Shown here piece by piece: positions 1-6,170 of a DNA stretch of 6,397 bases; position 1 is the stretch's first letter, and every line of letters begins with the position of its first letter. Under the pieces are notes generated by a model, which was given only the letters and a program-made list of their open reading frames with translations, searched no databases and was not told the DNA's origin. The position numbers were made by a program, and so were the translations under genes. Source of the DNA: Burkholderiales bacterium (GTDB lineage: Bacteria; Pseudomonadota; Gammaproteobacteria; Burkholderiales; Burkholderiaceae_C); assembly GCA_947474415.1 (NCBI GenBank), contig CANJKD010000150.1, forward strand, positions 1 to 6,397. Direction: 5' to 3'.

Positions 1-1679
1 AGATCAAGTGGGAAATGGAAGACCTGTCGTTCCGTTTCCTGGAGCCCGAGCCTTACCGCAGCGTGGCCCGCCTGCTCGACGAAAGACGCGTCGAACGTGA
101 AGAGCGCATCGAGATGTTTCGCCAGCACCTCGCGGATGATCTGGCCGGGCATGGCCTTCGCGCCGAGGTGCAGGCCCGACCCAAACACCTCTACAGCATC
201 TGGAAAAAGATGCAGGGCAAGGCGCTCGACTTTGCCCAGGTGCTCGACCTGCGCGCGGTGCGCGTCATCGTGCCGGATGTGTCCAGTTGCTATGCCGTGC
301 TCGGCCGCGTGCACGAGCTGTTCCGCGCGGTGACGGGCGAGTTCGACGACTACATCGAACGCCCCAAACCGAACGGCTACCAGTCCCTGCACACCGTGGT
401 GCTCGACCCGCAAGACCGGCCGGTCGAAGTGCAGATCCGGACCCGGGCCATGCACGAGCATGCCGAGCACGGCGTAGCCGCTCACTGGGCCTACAAGGAC
501 GCAGGCACCAAGGGCTATGCCGGCGTGGCGGCCGATGCCGACCAGAGCGTGCGCATCGCTGAAGCGCGCAAGACCGTGCTGCGCCAGCTGCTTGCCTGGG
601 AGCGTGACTTTTCCGGCCCGGTTGCGGGCGCGGCTGCAGCGACTGCGAAGTCCGACCCGGCCGATGCAGCCGAAGACCGCATTTACGTCTTCACGCCGGC
701 GGCCACCGTCGTCGAGCTGACGGCGGGCGCCACGCCGATCGACTTCGCGTACTGCGTGCACACCGACCTCGGCCACCGCTGCCGAGGCGCGAAGGTCGAC
801 GGTGCGATGGTGCCGCTGAACACCGTGCTGCAAAGCGGCCAGACGGTCGAGATCACCGCCACCAAGGAAGGCGGGCCGTCGCTCGACTGGCTCAATGCCG
901 AACTCGGCTACCTGAAGGGCCAGCGCGCCCGCCTGAAGGTCCGGGCCTGGTTCAACGCGCTCGCGCACCGCCAGACCGTGGCGCGCGGCCGCGAGGCGGT
1001 CGAGAAGCTGCTGCAGCGCGAAGGCAAGACAGCCGTCAAGCTCGACGACCTGGCCTCGCGGCTCGGCTTTCGCAACGCCGATGCCTTGTTCGAAGTGGTC
1101 GGCAAGGACGAGTTCTCGCTGCGCACCATCGAGACCCTGCTGCGCCCGGCGGAAGTGTTGCCGTCGCCCGATGAAGTGATTGCGCTGCGCCGCACGAACG
1201 TCGATGCGCAGGCGCCGAAGGGCGGGGTGCTGGTGGTGGGCGTGGAGTCGCTGATGACGAGCCTGGCGCGCTGCTGCCGGCCCGCGCCGCCCGACGCCAT
1301 CGGCGGCTATGTGACGCGCGGCAAGGGCGTGGCCGTGCACCGCAGCGGCTGTTCCAACTTCAAAGAGATGGCGTCGCGCGCGCCCGAGCGCGTGATCGCC
1401 GTCGCCTGGGGGCCGCCGCGCGGCGACAAGGCGGCGCTGTACCCGGTCGATGTGCGCGTCGAGGCGGCTGACCGCCAGGGCTTGCTGCGCGACATCTCCG
1501 AGCTGTTCGCGAAGGAAAAGATGAACGTCACCGGCGTCAAGACGCAGTCGGTAAAAGACTCGGGCAGCGGCACGGCGTGGATGACCTTCACCATCGAAGT
1601 GGCCGACGCCGCGCGCCTGTCGCATGTGCTCGGCCTGGTGGCGCAAGTAGGCGGCGTGCGCACGGTGCGTCGCAAGTGA
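1..1679 (+). CDS. relA: RelA, (p)ppGpp synthetase I (5' end outside window)
   Basis: RelA transfers pyrophosphate from ATP to GDP or GTP to make the (p)ppGpp alarmone when uncharged tRNA stalls ribosomes; it acts in the cytoplasm on the ribosome. The frame is open from base 1 (first full codon at 3), so the Met at 15 is internal and the degenerate HD domain lies upstream. Counting from Met15: synthetase domain to about residue 165 with RPKHLYSIWKKM (55-66), EFDDYIERPKPNGYQSLHT (109-127) and EVQIRT (138-143); TGS domain 221-282; helical linker about 295-380; conserved-cysteine region 418-448 (C420, C421, H442, C446); ACT/RRM domain about 475-553. The acidic EFDD (ExDD class) is characteristic of RelA synthetase-only enzymes, whereas SpoT/Rel bifunctional enzymes carry RxKD there; this supports relA. 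Stop TGA at 1677-1679. No intrinsic terminator is visible before the tRNA. Confidence 0.96.
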   Translation, partial: IKWEMEDLSFRFLEPEPYRSVARLLDERRVEREERIEMFRQHLADDLAGHGLRAEVQARPKHLYSIWKKMQGKALDFAQVLDLRAVRVIVPDVSSCYAVLGRVHELFRAVTGEFDDYIERPKPNGYQSLHTVVLDPQDRPVEVQIRTRAMHEHAEHGVAAHWAYKDAGTKGYAGVAADADQSVRIAEARKTVLRQLLAWERDFSGPVAGAAAATAKSDPADAAEDRIYVFTPAATVVELTAGATPIDFAYCVHTDLGHRCRGAKVDGAMVPLNTVLQSGQTVEITATKEGGPSLDWLNAELGYLKGQRARLKVRAWFNALAHRQTVARGREAVEKLLQREGKTAVKLDDLASRLGFRNADALFEVVGKDEFSLRTIETLLRPAEVLPSPDEVIALRRTNVDAQAPKGGVLVVGVESLMTSLARCCRPAPPDAIGGYVTRGKGVAVHRSGCSNFKEMASRAPERVIAVAWGPPRGDKAALYPVDVRVEAADRQGLLRDISELFAKEKMNVTGVKTQSVKDSGSGTAWMTFTIEVADAARLSHVLGLVAQVGGVRTVRRK

Positions 1680-1710
1680 GCGACGCCTGATCGGGTGCTG
1701 GAAATCGCCC

Positions 1711-1719
1711 TGCTATACT
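1711..1719 (+). promoter_or_regulatory. Extended -10 promoter of tRNA-Val
   Basis: TGCTATACT is an extended -10 (TGn plus TATACT, -10 hexamer at 1714-1719). It lies 12 bases before the mature tRNA 5' end, so transcription would start about 1725-1727 with a very short leader. There is no good -35 at the normal spacing (1691-1696 reads TCGGGT), which fits reliance on the extended -10. Read-through from relA is also possible. Confidence 0.6.
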
Positions 1720-1731
1720 GCGAGGCTAAGC

Positions 1732-1808
1732 AGGCGCGTAGCTCAGCTGGTTAGAGCACCACCTTGACATGGTGGGGGTCGTTGGTTCGAGTCCAATCGC
1801 GCCTACCA
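1732..1808 (+). tRNA. tRNA-Val (anticodon GAC)
   Basis: A complete 77-nt cloverleaf can be folded by eye. The acceptor stem AGGCGCG pairs with CGCGCCT; the D stem is GCTC/GAGC; the anticodon stem is CCACC/GGTGG with loop TTGACAT, giving anticodon GAC at 1766-1768; the variable loop is GGGTC; the T stem is GTTGG/CCAAT (one G-T pair) around TTCGAGT. The discriminator is A and the CCA is encoded (1806-1808). It reads valine GTC/GTT codons. It lies 52 bases after the relA stop, and accessory-looking DNA begins directly behind it. tRNA 3' ends are frequent integration sites, but no second copy of this 3' end is present in the window. Confidence 0.97.
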
Positions 1809-1913
1809 AATTCGGTAGGGAAATCAACAGGTTAGAGAGGTCGCCCAGTCAACGGCCTCGAATGAGATTGACCTTAGAACGGTCATAACGCTACACGGCG
1901 CCGGGTGGTTGGA

Positions 1914-1937
1914 CATAGTCTTGGTCATAGTCTTAGA
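1914..1937. repeat. 12-bp tandem repeat, two copies
   Basis: CATAGTCTT occurs at 1914-1922 and again at 1926-1934, a 12-bp period (minus strand AAGACTATGACC then AAGACTATGTCC). With only two copies it may be chance or a small iteron-like or regulator-binding site. It sits in the 167-base gene-free stretch between the tRNA and the small broken frame, in which I see no coding region. Confidence 0.5.
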
Positions 1938-1982
1938 TGTAGAGAATCCGGCGTAGCGACCCTTTTTAGAATCCTCTACATC
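1936..1982. repeat. 9-bp perfect inverted repeat, 29-nt loop
   Basis: GATGTAGAG at 1936-1944 is the exact reverse complement of CTCTACATC at 1974-1982. The right arm covers the TAG stop (1976-1978) of the small minus-strand frame, so on that strand the structure would form at the end of its message. There is no T-run after the stem on either strand, so it is not a standard intrinsic terminator. It could be a protein-binding site or a mobile-element remnant. Confidence 0.45.
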
Positions 1983-2161
1983 CGCACCAACACCCAGGCC
2001 TGCACCCAGGTTCCGTCGTCGCCGCGCGATGCGTGCGCATCGCAGTCGATGTTGATGTTGTCGTCGGCGTCCAATCTCGCTGACCACGTCTGCGCACCGC
2101 ACTTCGGCGGACGGCACGACCCCCTTCAGGATGTACGGGTCGACATCAGCATGCCGGTCAT
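1976..2161 (-). pseudogene. Small ORF downstream of PcfJ gene, in-frame TGA (probable broken gene)
   Basis: ATG at 2161 is 4 bases after the PcfJ-gene stop, a spacing typical of translational coupling. The frame runs 62 codons to TAG at 1976-1978 but has TGA at codon 12 (2128-2126). The part after the TGA ends with a convincing acidic, Trp-containing tail: DADDNINIDCDAHASRGDDG followed by TWVQAWVLVRM. Between about 2145 and 2085 the neighbouring frame (that of the PcfJ gene) reads more like protein, with DPYILKGVVPSAEVRCADV. Two compensating indels would join that segment to the start and the tail. Either a nonsense mutation, old frameshifts, or sequencing errors near the G-run at 2119-2123 could explain this. 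I do not recognise the family. No SECIS-type evidence supports selenocysteine. Confidence 0.4.
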
Positions 2162-2165
2162 GTGA

Positions 2166-3761
2166 TCACCGGGCAGACGGTGGCCGGCCCCACAGACGCG
2201 CGTGCTCGCGCCGCAGCATCAGCACGACCTCGCGCCGGTGTTCGGGGCCGAGCCGGCCGTTCACAGGCCCGCGCTCCTCGATACCACCGTCCAGCCCGAC
2301 AGTGGCGGTGCCGATGTGTTCGCTTGTGCGCGCCAGGTGGATGGAGTAGACGGCAGCGGTGTCATCGACCAGCTGGTCGCGCCAATCGTGGATGCAGTTC
2401 TGCATCGCGCGCCCTTCTTCGATGAGAGCCTGCGAAGTCAGCAGGCGCCTCAGCTCGATTCGGGTGGCCCGCAGCGGCGGTGCGGGCCGCTGCCGCGGCA
2501 GGCCTCTGGCCGCATCCCAGGCGCGAGCCGCCTCGGCCTCGCTCTCGAACTGCGCTACCTGCATCCTGGCCGCCCAGCGAACACAGGCGCGCCAGCCCAG
2601 GAGCGCGGATGGCGGCATGGGCTGCACGTCCAGGTTCATCAAGTCTGTGCAGACGTCCTCCAGTTCCAAGAACAACGGGTCGCGCGCGGGTTCGTCGGCC
2701 GCCATCCAAGCCACCAGATGGGCCACCAGCACCGGGCGTGCCCAGGGCACGGCAAAGTCCCTTGAGAGGGCGCGGCTTCCGAAGGACTGCCGCATGCCAA
2801 ACATCCACCCGGCCGGCGGCTGAATGTGCAGGTCCAGTGCTTGCAACAGGTCGATCCAGTCGGCCAGCGGATTCATGTAGAAGCACTGTCCGTGTGCCGT
2901 GAGCGCGTCGATCGTGTCGGTGTCGATGCGGCACATCGTTCGCCACAGCCGCACGGGGCGCCGGCCGCCGTCCAGGAATGCCCGCTTCAATGCCTGCTTG
3001 GGTTCGGTCGCGCCCGCGCCGCCGGGCAGCAGCATGGCGTAAAGCCGCAGCAATTGCGGCGCCTCGCGCTCCACCGTCAGCAGGTTCGCGCGGTCGGCCA
3101 GGCAGCGCTGGTAGCTGTCCATGAACACGGCATCGGGGCCGGCCTCTGTGCACGTAGTGGCGCGTGCCAGGCGCAGCAACTCGTCGTCAAGGGCCAGTGC
3201 GCGCTCCTTGATGCGCCGCAGGCGGTCGATCGTGCCGTCGGCTTCCCAGCGCTGCGCCAGCGCCCGGAGCAGGCGGCTCCATTGCCGGGGGATGTGCTCG
3301 GGCGCCATGCCCGCGAGCTGCGCCCATTGCGCGGCGTGGATATTGATCAGCCCGCCGATCCAGCCGGTGCCGTAGTTTCCGCCAACGAGCAGACCGCCTT
3401 GATAAACGGCGTGATCGCGGTACAGCCAGCGTCCGCGCCGCTTCAGGGCGTAGTCGTTGATGGCGCCGGAGGCGCGATCGATGCGAATGCCATAGCTGTC
3501 CAGGATGTCGACGCCGCGGAACTCGTGCATAGACCACTCGTTCACGGGGTTCATCACCATGCGCCAGAGATGATCGCAGGCGATTCGCCACCAGCGCACG
3601 CGCGGGTGGCGGCTGTCTGCGACACGCTTATGGGGCAATTGGCGGCGCAGGGTTCGGTCTGCCAAGCACGCCGCAGCTCGCCGTGGCATCGCGGTGGTTG
3701 GCGTTTCGGCGAGCTGCAAACTGCGTTCCTGCACAGCCGGAATGCCTTGTGGTGAACTCAT
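2166..3761 (-). CDS. PcfJ-domain protein, 531 aa
   Basis: The C-terminal part (about residues 443-525) matches the PcfJ-like pattern: EEGRAMQNCIHDW (448-460, the conserved small/Met-x-x-Cys element), AVYSIHL (470-476), IGTATVGL (483-490) and RGPVNG (497-502). PcfJ was named from an enterococcal conjugative plasmid; its biochemical function is not established. The first ~440 residues are not recognised: they are Arg/Trp-rich, with no signal peptide or obvious membrane segment, so the protein is probably cytoplasmic. The start at 3761 is supported by GGGAG (3774-3770) 8 bases upstream. The gene is intact, with coding-like codon use throughout, and its stop is 4 bases before the small ORF at 2161, suggesting a two-gene operon. 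No transfer, relaxase or replication genes are nearby, so it may be an island remnant. PcfJ assignment fairly sure; role unknown. Confidence 0.85.
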   Translation of the reverse strand: MSSPQGIPAVQERSLQLAETPTTAMPRRAAACLADRTLRRQLPHKRVADSRHPRVRWWRIACDHLWRMVMNPVNEWSMHEFRGVDILDSYGIRIDRASGAINDYALKRRGRWLYRDHAVYQGGLLVGGNYGTGWIGGLINIHAAQWAQLAGMAPEHIPRQWSRLLRALAQRWEADGTIDRLRRIKERALALDDELLRLARATTCTEAGPDAVFMDSYQRCLADRANLLTVEREAPQLLRLYAMLLPGGAGATEPKQALKRAFLDGGRRPVRLWRTMCRIDTDTIDALTAHGQCFYMNPLADWIDLLQALDLHIQPPAGWMFGMRQSFGSRALSRDFAVPWARPVLVAHLVAWMAADEPARDPLFLELEDVCTDLMNLDVQPMPPSALLGWRACVRWAARMQVAQFESEAEAARAWDAARGLPRQRPAPPLRATRIELRRLLTSQALIEEGRAMQNCIHDWRDQLVDDTAAVYSIHLARTSEHIGTATVGLDGGIEERGPVNGRLGPEHRREVVLMLRREHARLWGRPPSAR

Positions 3762-3926
3762 GAGCCAATCTCCCGTCGCATCCTGATGGTCTGACCTTCC
3801 ACGGCGGGATGCGCACGCGGCGATGCGCCGGACCGGCGCTTGGCTCGAACGAGAAAGACGCAGGGATCGCAGTCCAGAGCCGCGCTTGCGCCAACGCCAA
3901 CGGGTCCTGACGAACGTTCAGCAGGT

Positions 3927-3949
3927 CGGTTTCCGGGCCACGGAAACCG
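3927..3949. repeat. Perfect 9-bp hairpin upstream of PcfJ gene
   Basis: CGGTTTCCG (3927-3935), loop GGCCA, CGGAAACCG (3941-3949). All nine pairs match. No T-run follows on either strand, so an intrinsic terminator is unlikely. It lies between the putative promoter at 4048-4076 and the PcfJ start, so it would be in the leader of that message; an operator or an mRNA structure is possible. Confidence 0.6.
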
Positions 3950-4047
3950 CCGCGAGCGGAGCAACTTCAGCGACTTATCACCCCGCCTGGAAGGGATGGT
4001 TTGAGCGGGCCTCAGTGACTGGAAACGCCTTCATTCACACAAGGTAT

Positions 4048-4076
4048 ATTGTCGCAATCAGGAGGCAAAAAGTCAA
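4048..4076 (-). promoter_or_regulatory. Possible sigma-70 promoter facing PcfJ gene
   Basis: On the minus strand TTGACT (4076-4071, five of six to the -35 consensus) is followed after exactly 17 bases by GACAAT (4053-4048, four of six to the -10). It points towards the PcfJ gene and would give a leader of about 280 bases that includes the 3927-3949 hairpin. The local sequence is more AT-rich than its surroundings. This is a pattern match only; it might equally belong to lost DNA. Confidence 0.35.
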
Positions 4077-4195
4077 TTGCTGACAAGCACTTAGCGTAAC
4101 TTTTCTACGCCTGCACCTGGCCGGAAATCGCACCTCGAAGCGCAAGTAAAACGCCGTGCGATGCGCCCATCGCAGCGCTCGGCGAGGCTCAAAAT

Positions 4196-4333
4196 TCAGT
4201 CGGCGCCGACACGCTTCATCAGCCGCTGGTCGGCCTCTGGGGCGGCACGCGCCAAGTAGCACACGTTGCCTCGGCTGATGCCCACCAACTCGGCCTGCCG
4301 CGTGATCGACAGTGCGTGGTTGCAGTCGATCAT
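4196..4333 (-). pseudogene. IS3-family OrfB, N-terminal fragment
   Basis: A 45-codon remnant in the -1 frame relative to orfA begins at ATG 4333, overlapping the orfA stop by ATGA. MIDCNHALSITRQAELVGIS followed by RGNVCYLAR is the typical OrfB N-terminal helix-turn-helix segment, and PEADQRLMKRV follows the family's pattern. The frame then enters unrelated sequence and stops at TGA 4198-4196. The whole rve/DDE catalytic core is absent, so no transposase activity is possible. The frame is open upstream of the ATG through VERKA, as expected for an OrfAB fusion. Confidence 0.82.
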
Positions 4334-4632
4334 CGCTTTGCGCTCAACATGCCGGCCTTGGTGAGCGCGCCGGCCAAAAAATCATTCTCCATGGCGAACT
4401 GTCCGATCTTGGCGTGCAACTCTTTCAAGTCCACCACCGGCGCTGCGACCGACGCGGCCCCGAACACGCTGGCCGCGCGTTCGAGCAACTGGTTCTTCCA
4501 ATCAACAATCTGGTTGGCATGGACGTCGTGAGGCTTGGCCAGTTCGGCCAGCGTCTTCACACCCTTGATGGCGTCCACCGCCACCTTGGCCTTGAACAGC
4601 GATGAGTGGTTCCTGCGCGGTCTCTTGCTCAT
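4330..4632 (-). CDS. IS3-family transposase OrfA
   Basis: OrfA is the DNA-binding half of IS3-family transposases; it binds the terminal repeats and is also made as an OrfAB fusion by -1 frameshifting. The 100 residues from MSKRPRRNHSSLFKAKVAVD show the typical opening, then a helix-turn-helix of about residues 12-50 (TLAELAKPHDVHANQIVDWK, 27-46) and a leucine-zipper-like segment DLKELHAKIGQFAMENDFLA (68-87). I chose Met at 4632 over an in-frame Met at 4686 because family members start at this position and AGGAAG lies just upstream. The stop overlaps the orfB ATG (ATGA, 4333-4330). The gene is full length but its partner orfB is truncated, so it can at most bind DNA or interfere with related elements. 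Confidence 0.88.
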   Translation of the reverse strand: MSKRPRRNHSSLFKAKVAVDAIKGVKTLAELAKPHDVHANQIVDWKNQLLERAASVFGAASVAAPVVDLKELHAKIGQFAMENDFLAGALTKAGMLSAKR

Positions 4633-4780
4633 GGTCTTCCTGCCTTCTCGGGCCTCAGGCCCGGGTTGCTGTCGCAGAGTTTCCACTTGTCGCAGTGTTC
4701 AGATTTCCGGCGCTACCTCTCATATCCTTTGGTGAACGGCCACCTGCTTTTGGCCGCGAAGGTGAACCGTACATGGGCGC

Positions 4781-5431
4781 TCAGGTCGTATTCCGCTCCT
4801 CCTCCCGCAAACGCTCTTCGAGTTGTGGAATGATCTGAGCTGGCCCGGCGAGGTTCGGATTGACATCGGCAGCGCGCTGCAGCATCTCGACCGCGCGCCG
4901 CACGTGACCCATCTGCAAGTGAATTTGGCCCGAGCCTGAGAGCGCGCCGAAGTGCTTGGGATTGCGTCGCAGTACCTCGTCGCAATCCTTCAACGACAAC
5001 TCATTCTCACCGAGCATGAAATAGACGGTCGCCCGTTTGTTCCAAGCTTCCGCGAACGCCGGCCTGCGTCGAACGATTTCACTGAACGTGGCCAACGCTT
5101 CCCCGAGCTCGGAAACTCGCATTTGTTCGACCCCTCGCGCAAACAATCCGTCGATTGCCGCGTCCCCGGTTCGGCTCCAGATTTGCCAGATCGCCCGTTG
5201 TGCCGATTTACGGACCTGCGGGTCATCGTCGGCCAGCCGTTTAAGCACCGCATCGGCGTCTGGCATCCTGCCTATTTTCGACAGTCGATCGAGCGCCGCC
5301 GCACGAACTTCAGCGTCGGGTTCCGACAAGGCGACGAGCGCTTGCGCGTGTGTCAGCGGCGCCGCGGCTGCGCTGCCGCTAGCGACGGCACACGCCACGA
5401 TCAAACTGCAAAGGCGAAGCGCTTGCGTCAT
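4781..5431 (-). CDS. Exported HEAT/TPR-repeat protein, 216 aa
   Basis: The start at 5431 is chosen over an in-frame Met 11 codons upstream because GGGAG (5442-5438) sits 6 bases before it and a signal peptide begins there. Residues 1-24 form a signal peptide (hydrophobic LCSLIVACAVASGSAAAA, cleavage probably near AAA-AP at 24), so the protein is periplasmic or secreted. Residues 28-85 form HEAT-like helices (ALVALSEPDAEVRAAALDRL, then DDDPQVRKSAQRAIWQIW). Residues 92-193 are about three TPR units, for example LFARGVEQMRVSELGEALAT, EAWNKRATVYFMLGENELSL and SGQIHLQMGHVRRAVEMLQR. The C-terminus is charged. TPR and HEAT repeats mediate protein-protein contacts; no enzymatic motif is present and partners are unknown. 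The gene is intact and stands alone; the IS remnant lies 80 bases beyond its stop. Confidence 0.85.
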   Translation of the reverse strand: MTQALRLCSLIVACAVASGSAAAAPLTHAQALVALSEPDAEVRAAALDRLSKIGRMPDADAVLKRLADDDPQVRKSAQRAIWQIWSRTGDAAIDGLFARGVEQMRVSELGEALATFSEIVRRRPAFAEAWNKRATVYFMLGENELSLKDCDEVLRRNPKHFGALSGSGQIHLQMGHVRRAVEMLQRAADVNPNLAGPAQIIPQLEERLREEERNTT

Positions 5432-6012
5432 GGTGATCTCCCTTCGAAGTGCAAGTTGCATCACAACAGCCTGCCGGCAACATCATGCCTCAGTGCTTGG
5501 ACTCTCGCCCATGGCCACCAGCCAATCCGGTGAGCGATTGACTCACGAGACTGTACGCAAGCGCCTATTCGAATCAACAGGTCGGCAGACGCTTTGGTGC
5601 ATGGCTGATGGACAGGCAGCTTTCTGCCGTCTCATCCCGCCAATTTCTTGCTCCAGAGAGCCCAAAACTTGATCGGTCATGCCACTCGGCAACTGCTTGG
5701 CGTTGGCCTTGTTTGGAGCCTTGCGCACTACGTGCGGACCGAACTTGTGCCCGAATGACGTCGGCCCTCGGCGTTGACCGACGAAAGAAGGCCCCCGCCG
5801 ATCCTGATTAGTACCAAGGCAAGCGCATCCTGAGTACAAGGTGGCGCTGCCTGAGTCGCTCAGCTTTTCGCCAAGTGTATTTCGTGGTTTTGCGCTTCCT
5901 TGCGTCGTGCTGCCACGCCCGTCTAAAGAACAATCGACTTAAGTAAAACGTCGACACCTCTCACGGGCAAATCATATCTCAGTGAAAGAGTGAGAACCTC
6001 GGTGGCCTCATC
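5432..6012. other. Mostly gene-free stretch upstream of TPR gene
   Basis: No gene can be supported with confidence. A minus-strand frame at 5839-5543 (98 codons) contains a protein-like segment, FGPHVVRKAPNKANAKQLPS then GMTDQVLGSLEQEIG. Its two ends are Cys/Arg-rich and look non-coding, so it may be a decayed gene or chance. A short stem GTGAG/CTCAC lies at 5530-5546. The promoter of the TPR gene should lie in about 5440-5550 (minus strand), but I see no clear -35/-10 pair. Confidence 0.4.
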
Positions 6013-6069
6013 GTGACTGACGCTCATGATGTCGGGCAGTGGTACGAGGATCTTGTTGGGCGGCACCAT
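5923..6069 (-). CDS. Hypothetical small protein, 48 aa (weak)
   Basis: From ATG 6069 the frame reads MVPPNKILVPLPDIMSVSHD, then a beta-rich tail ending VDVLLKSIVL. Codons from about 6070 to 6000 favour G/C in the third position, as real genes here do, and the composition is balanced. A longer version would need the TTG at 6150. I see no ribosome-binding site before the ATG. The plus strand is also open across most of the region (6013-6159), so at most one of the two is likely real. Family not recognised. Confidence 0.25.
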   Translation of the reverse strand: MVPPNKILVPLPDIMSVSHDEATEVLTLSLRYDLPVRGVDVLLKSIVL

Positions 6070-6170
6070 GCCGTTCACAAGGTGGATGGCCGGACGATTT
6101 GTTTGAACGAGATGCGACCGTGGCTGGGCGCGAACCTGACCGCTTTTCAAGTCAGCTGAGGGGCAGGCCG

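Larger units (their letters stand above)
3762..4195. other. Gene-free stretch between PcfJ gene and IS remnant
   Basis: I find no convincing gene here. Open frames exist on both strands (for example plus 3823-4083) but they are Arg-rich, have no clear ribosome-binding site and resemble no family I know. The stretch holds a strong hairpin (3927-3949), an 8-bp palindrome GAACGTTC (3912-3919), a possible minus-strand promoter (4048-4076) and a small stem GCGATG/CATCGC (4158-4173). It probably contains the control region of the PcfJ gene and ends where the truncated insertion sequence begins. Confidence 0.6.
4196..4701 (-). mobile_element. Truncated IS3-family insertion sequence
   Basis: This carries a complete orfA (4632-4330) and only the first 45 codons of orfB in the -1 frame; the rest of the DDE transposase, normally over 200 residues more, is missing. 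Similarity to the transposase is lost at about 4208-4196, which marks the truncated end. The intact left end is probably near 4701, where the minus strand starts with TG (TGAACACTGCGACAAGTGG, 4701-4683), as IS3-family ends do, but no matching right repeat exists to confirm it. A 7-bp-arm palindrome CGGGCCT-C-AGGCCCG (4649-4663) lies between the end and orfA. The remnant cannot move by itself. Confidence 0.75.

Noticed and set aside
908..1675. Two minus-strand frames (1300-908 and 1675-1307) opposite relA
   Set aside because: They are antisense shadows of a clear relA frame, Ser/Thr/Arg-rich and without family features.
1802..1819. Stem CCTACC/GGTAGG with loop AAATTC at the tRNA 3' end, as a terminator
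   Set aside because: The left arm is part of the mature tRNA 3' end and no T-run follows, so it is more likely a chance pairing than an intrinsic terminator.
2126..2128. In-frame TGA as a selenocysteine codon in the small ORF after the PcfJ gene
   Set aside because: No SECIS-like hairpin is evident just downstream, and frame-dependent coding character points to mutation or frameshift instead.
2826..3755. Long 309-codon plus-strand frame opposite the PcfJ gene
   Set aside because: It is an antisense shadow in a GC-rich gene: Gln/Ala/Val-rich composition, no ribosome-binding site, and the minus-strand frame carries a recognisable domain.
3823..4083. 86-codon plus-strand frame between the PcfJ gene and the IS remnant
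   Set aside because: It is Arg-rich at the start, has no ribosome-binding site or family resemblance, and overlaps the hairpin and possible promoter of the PcfJ gene.
4713..4780. GTACGGTTC between the TPR gene and the IS remnant, resembling the end of a group II intron domain V
   Set aside because: The matching 5' strand and the 34-nt domain V fold are absent, and there is no reverse transcriptase frame, so the match is too short to support an intron.
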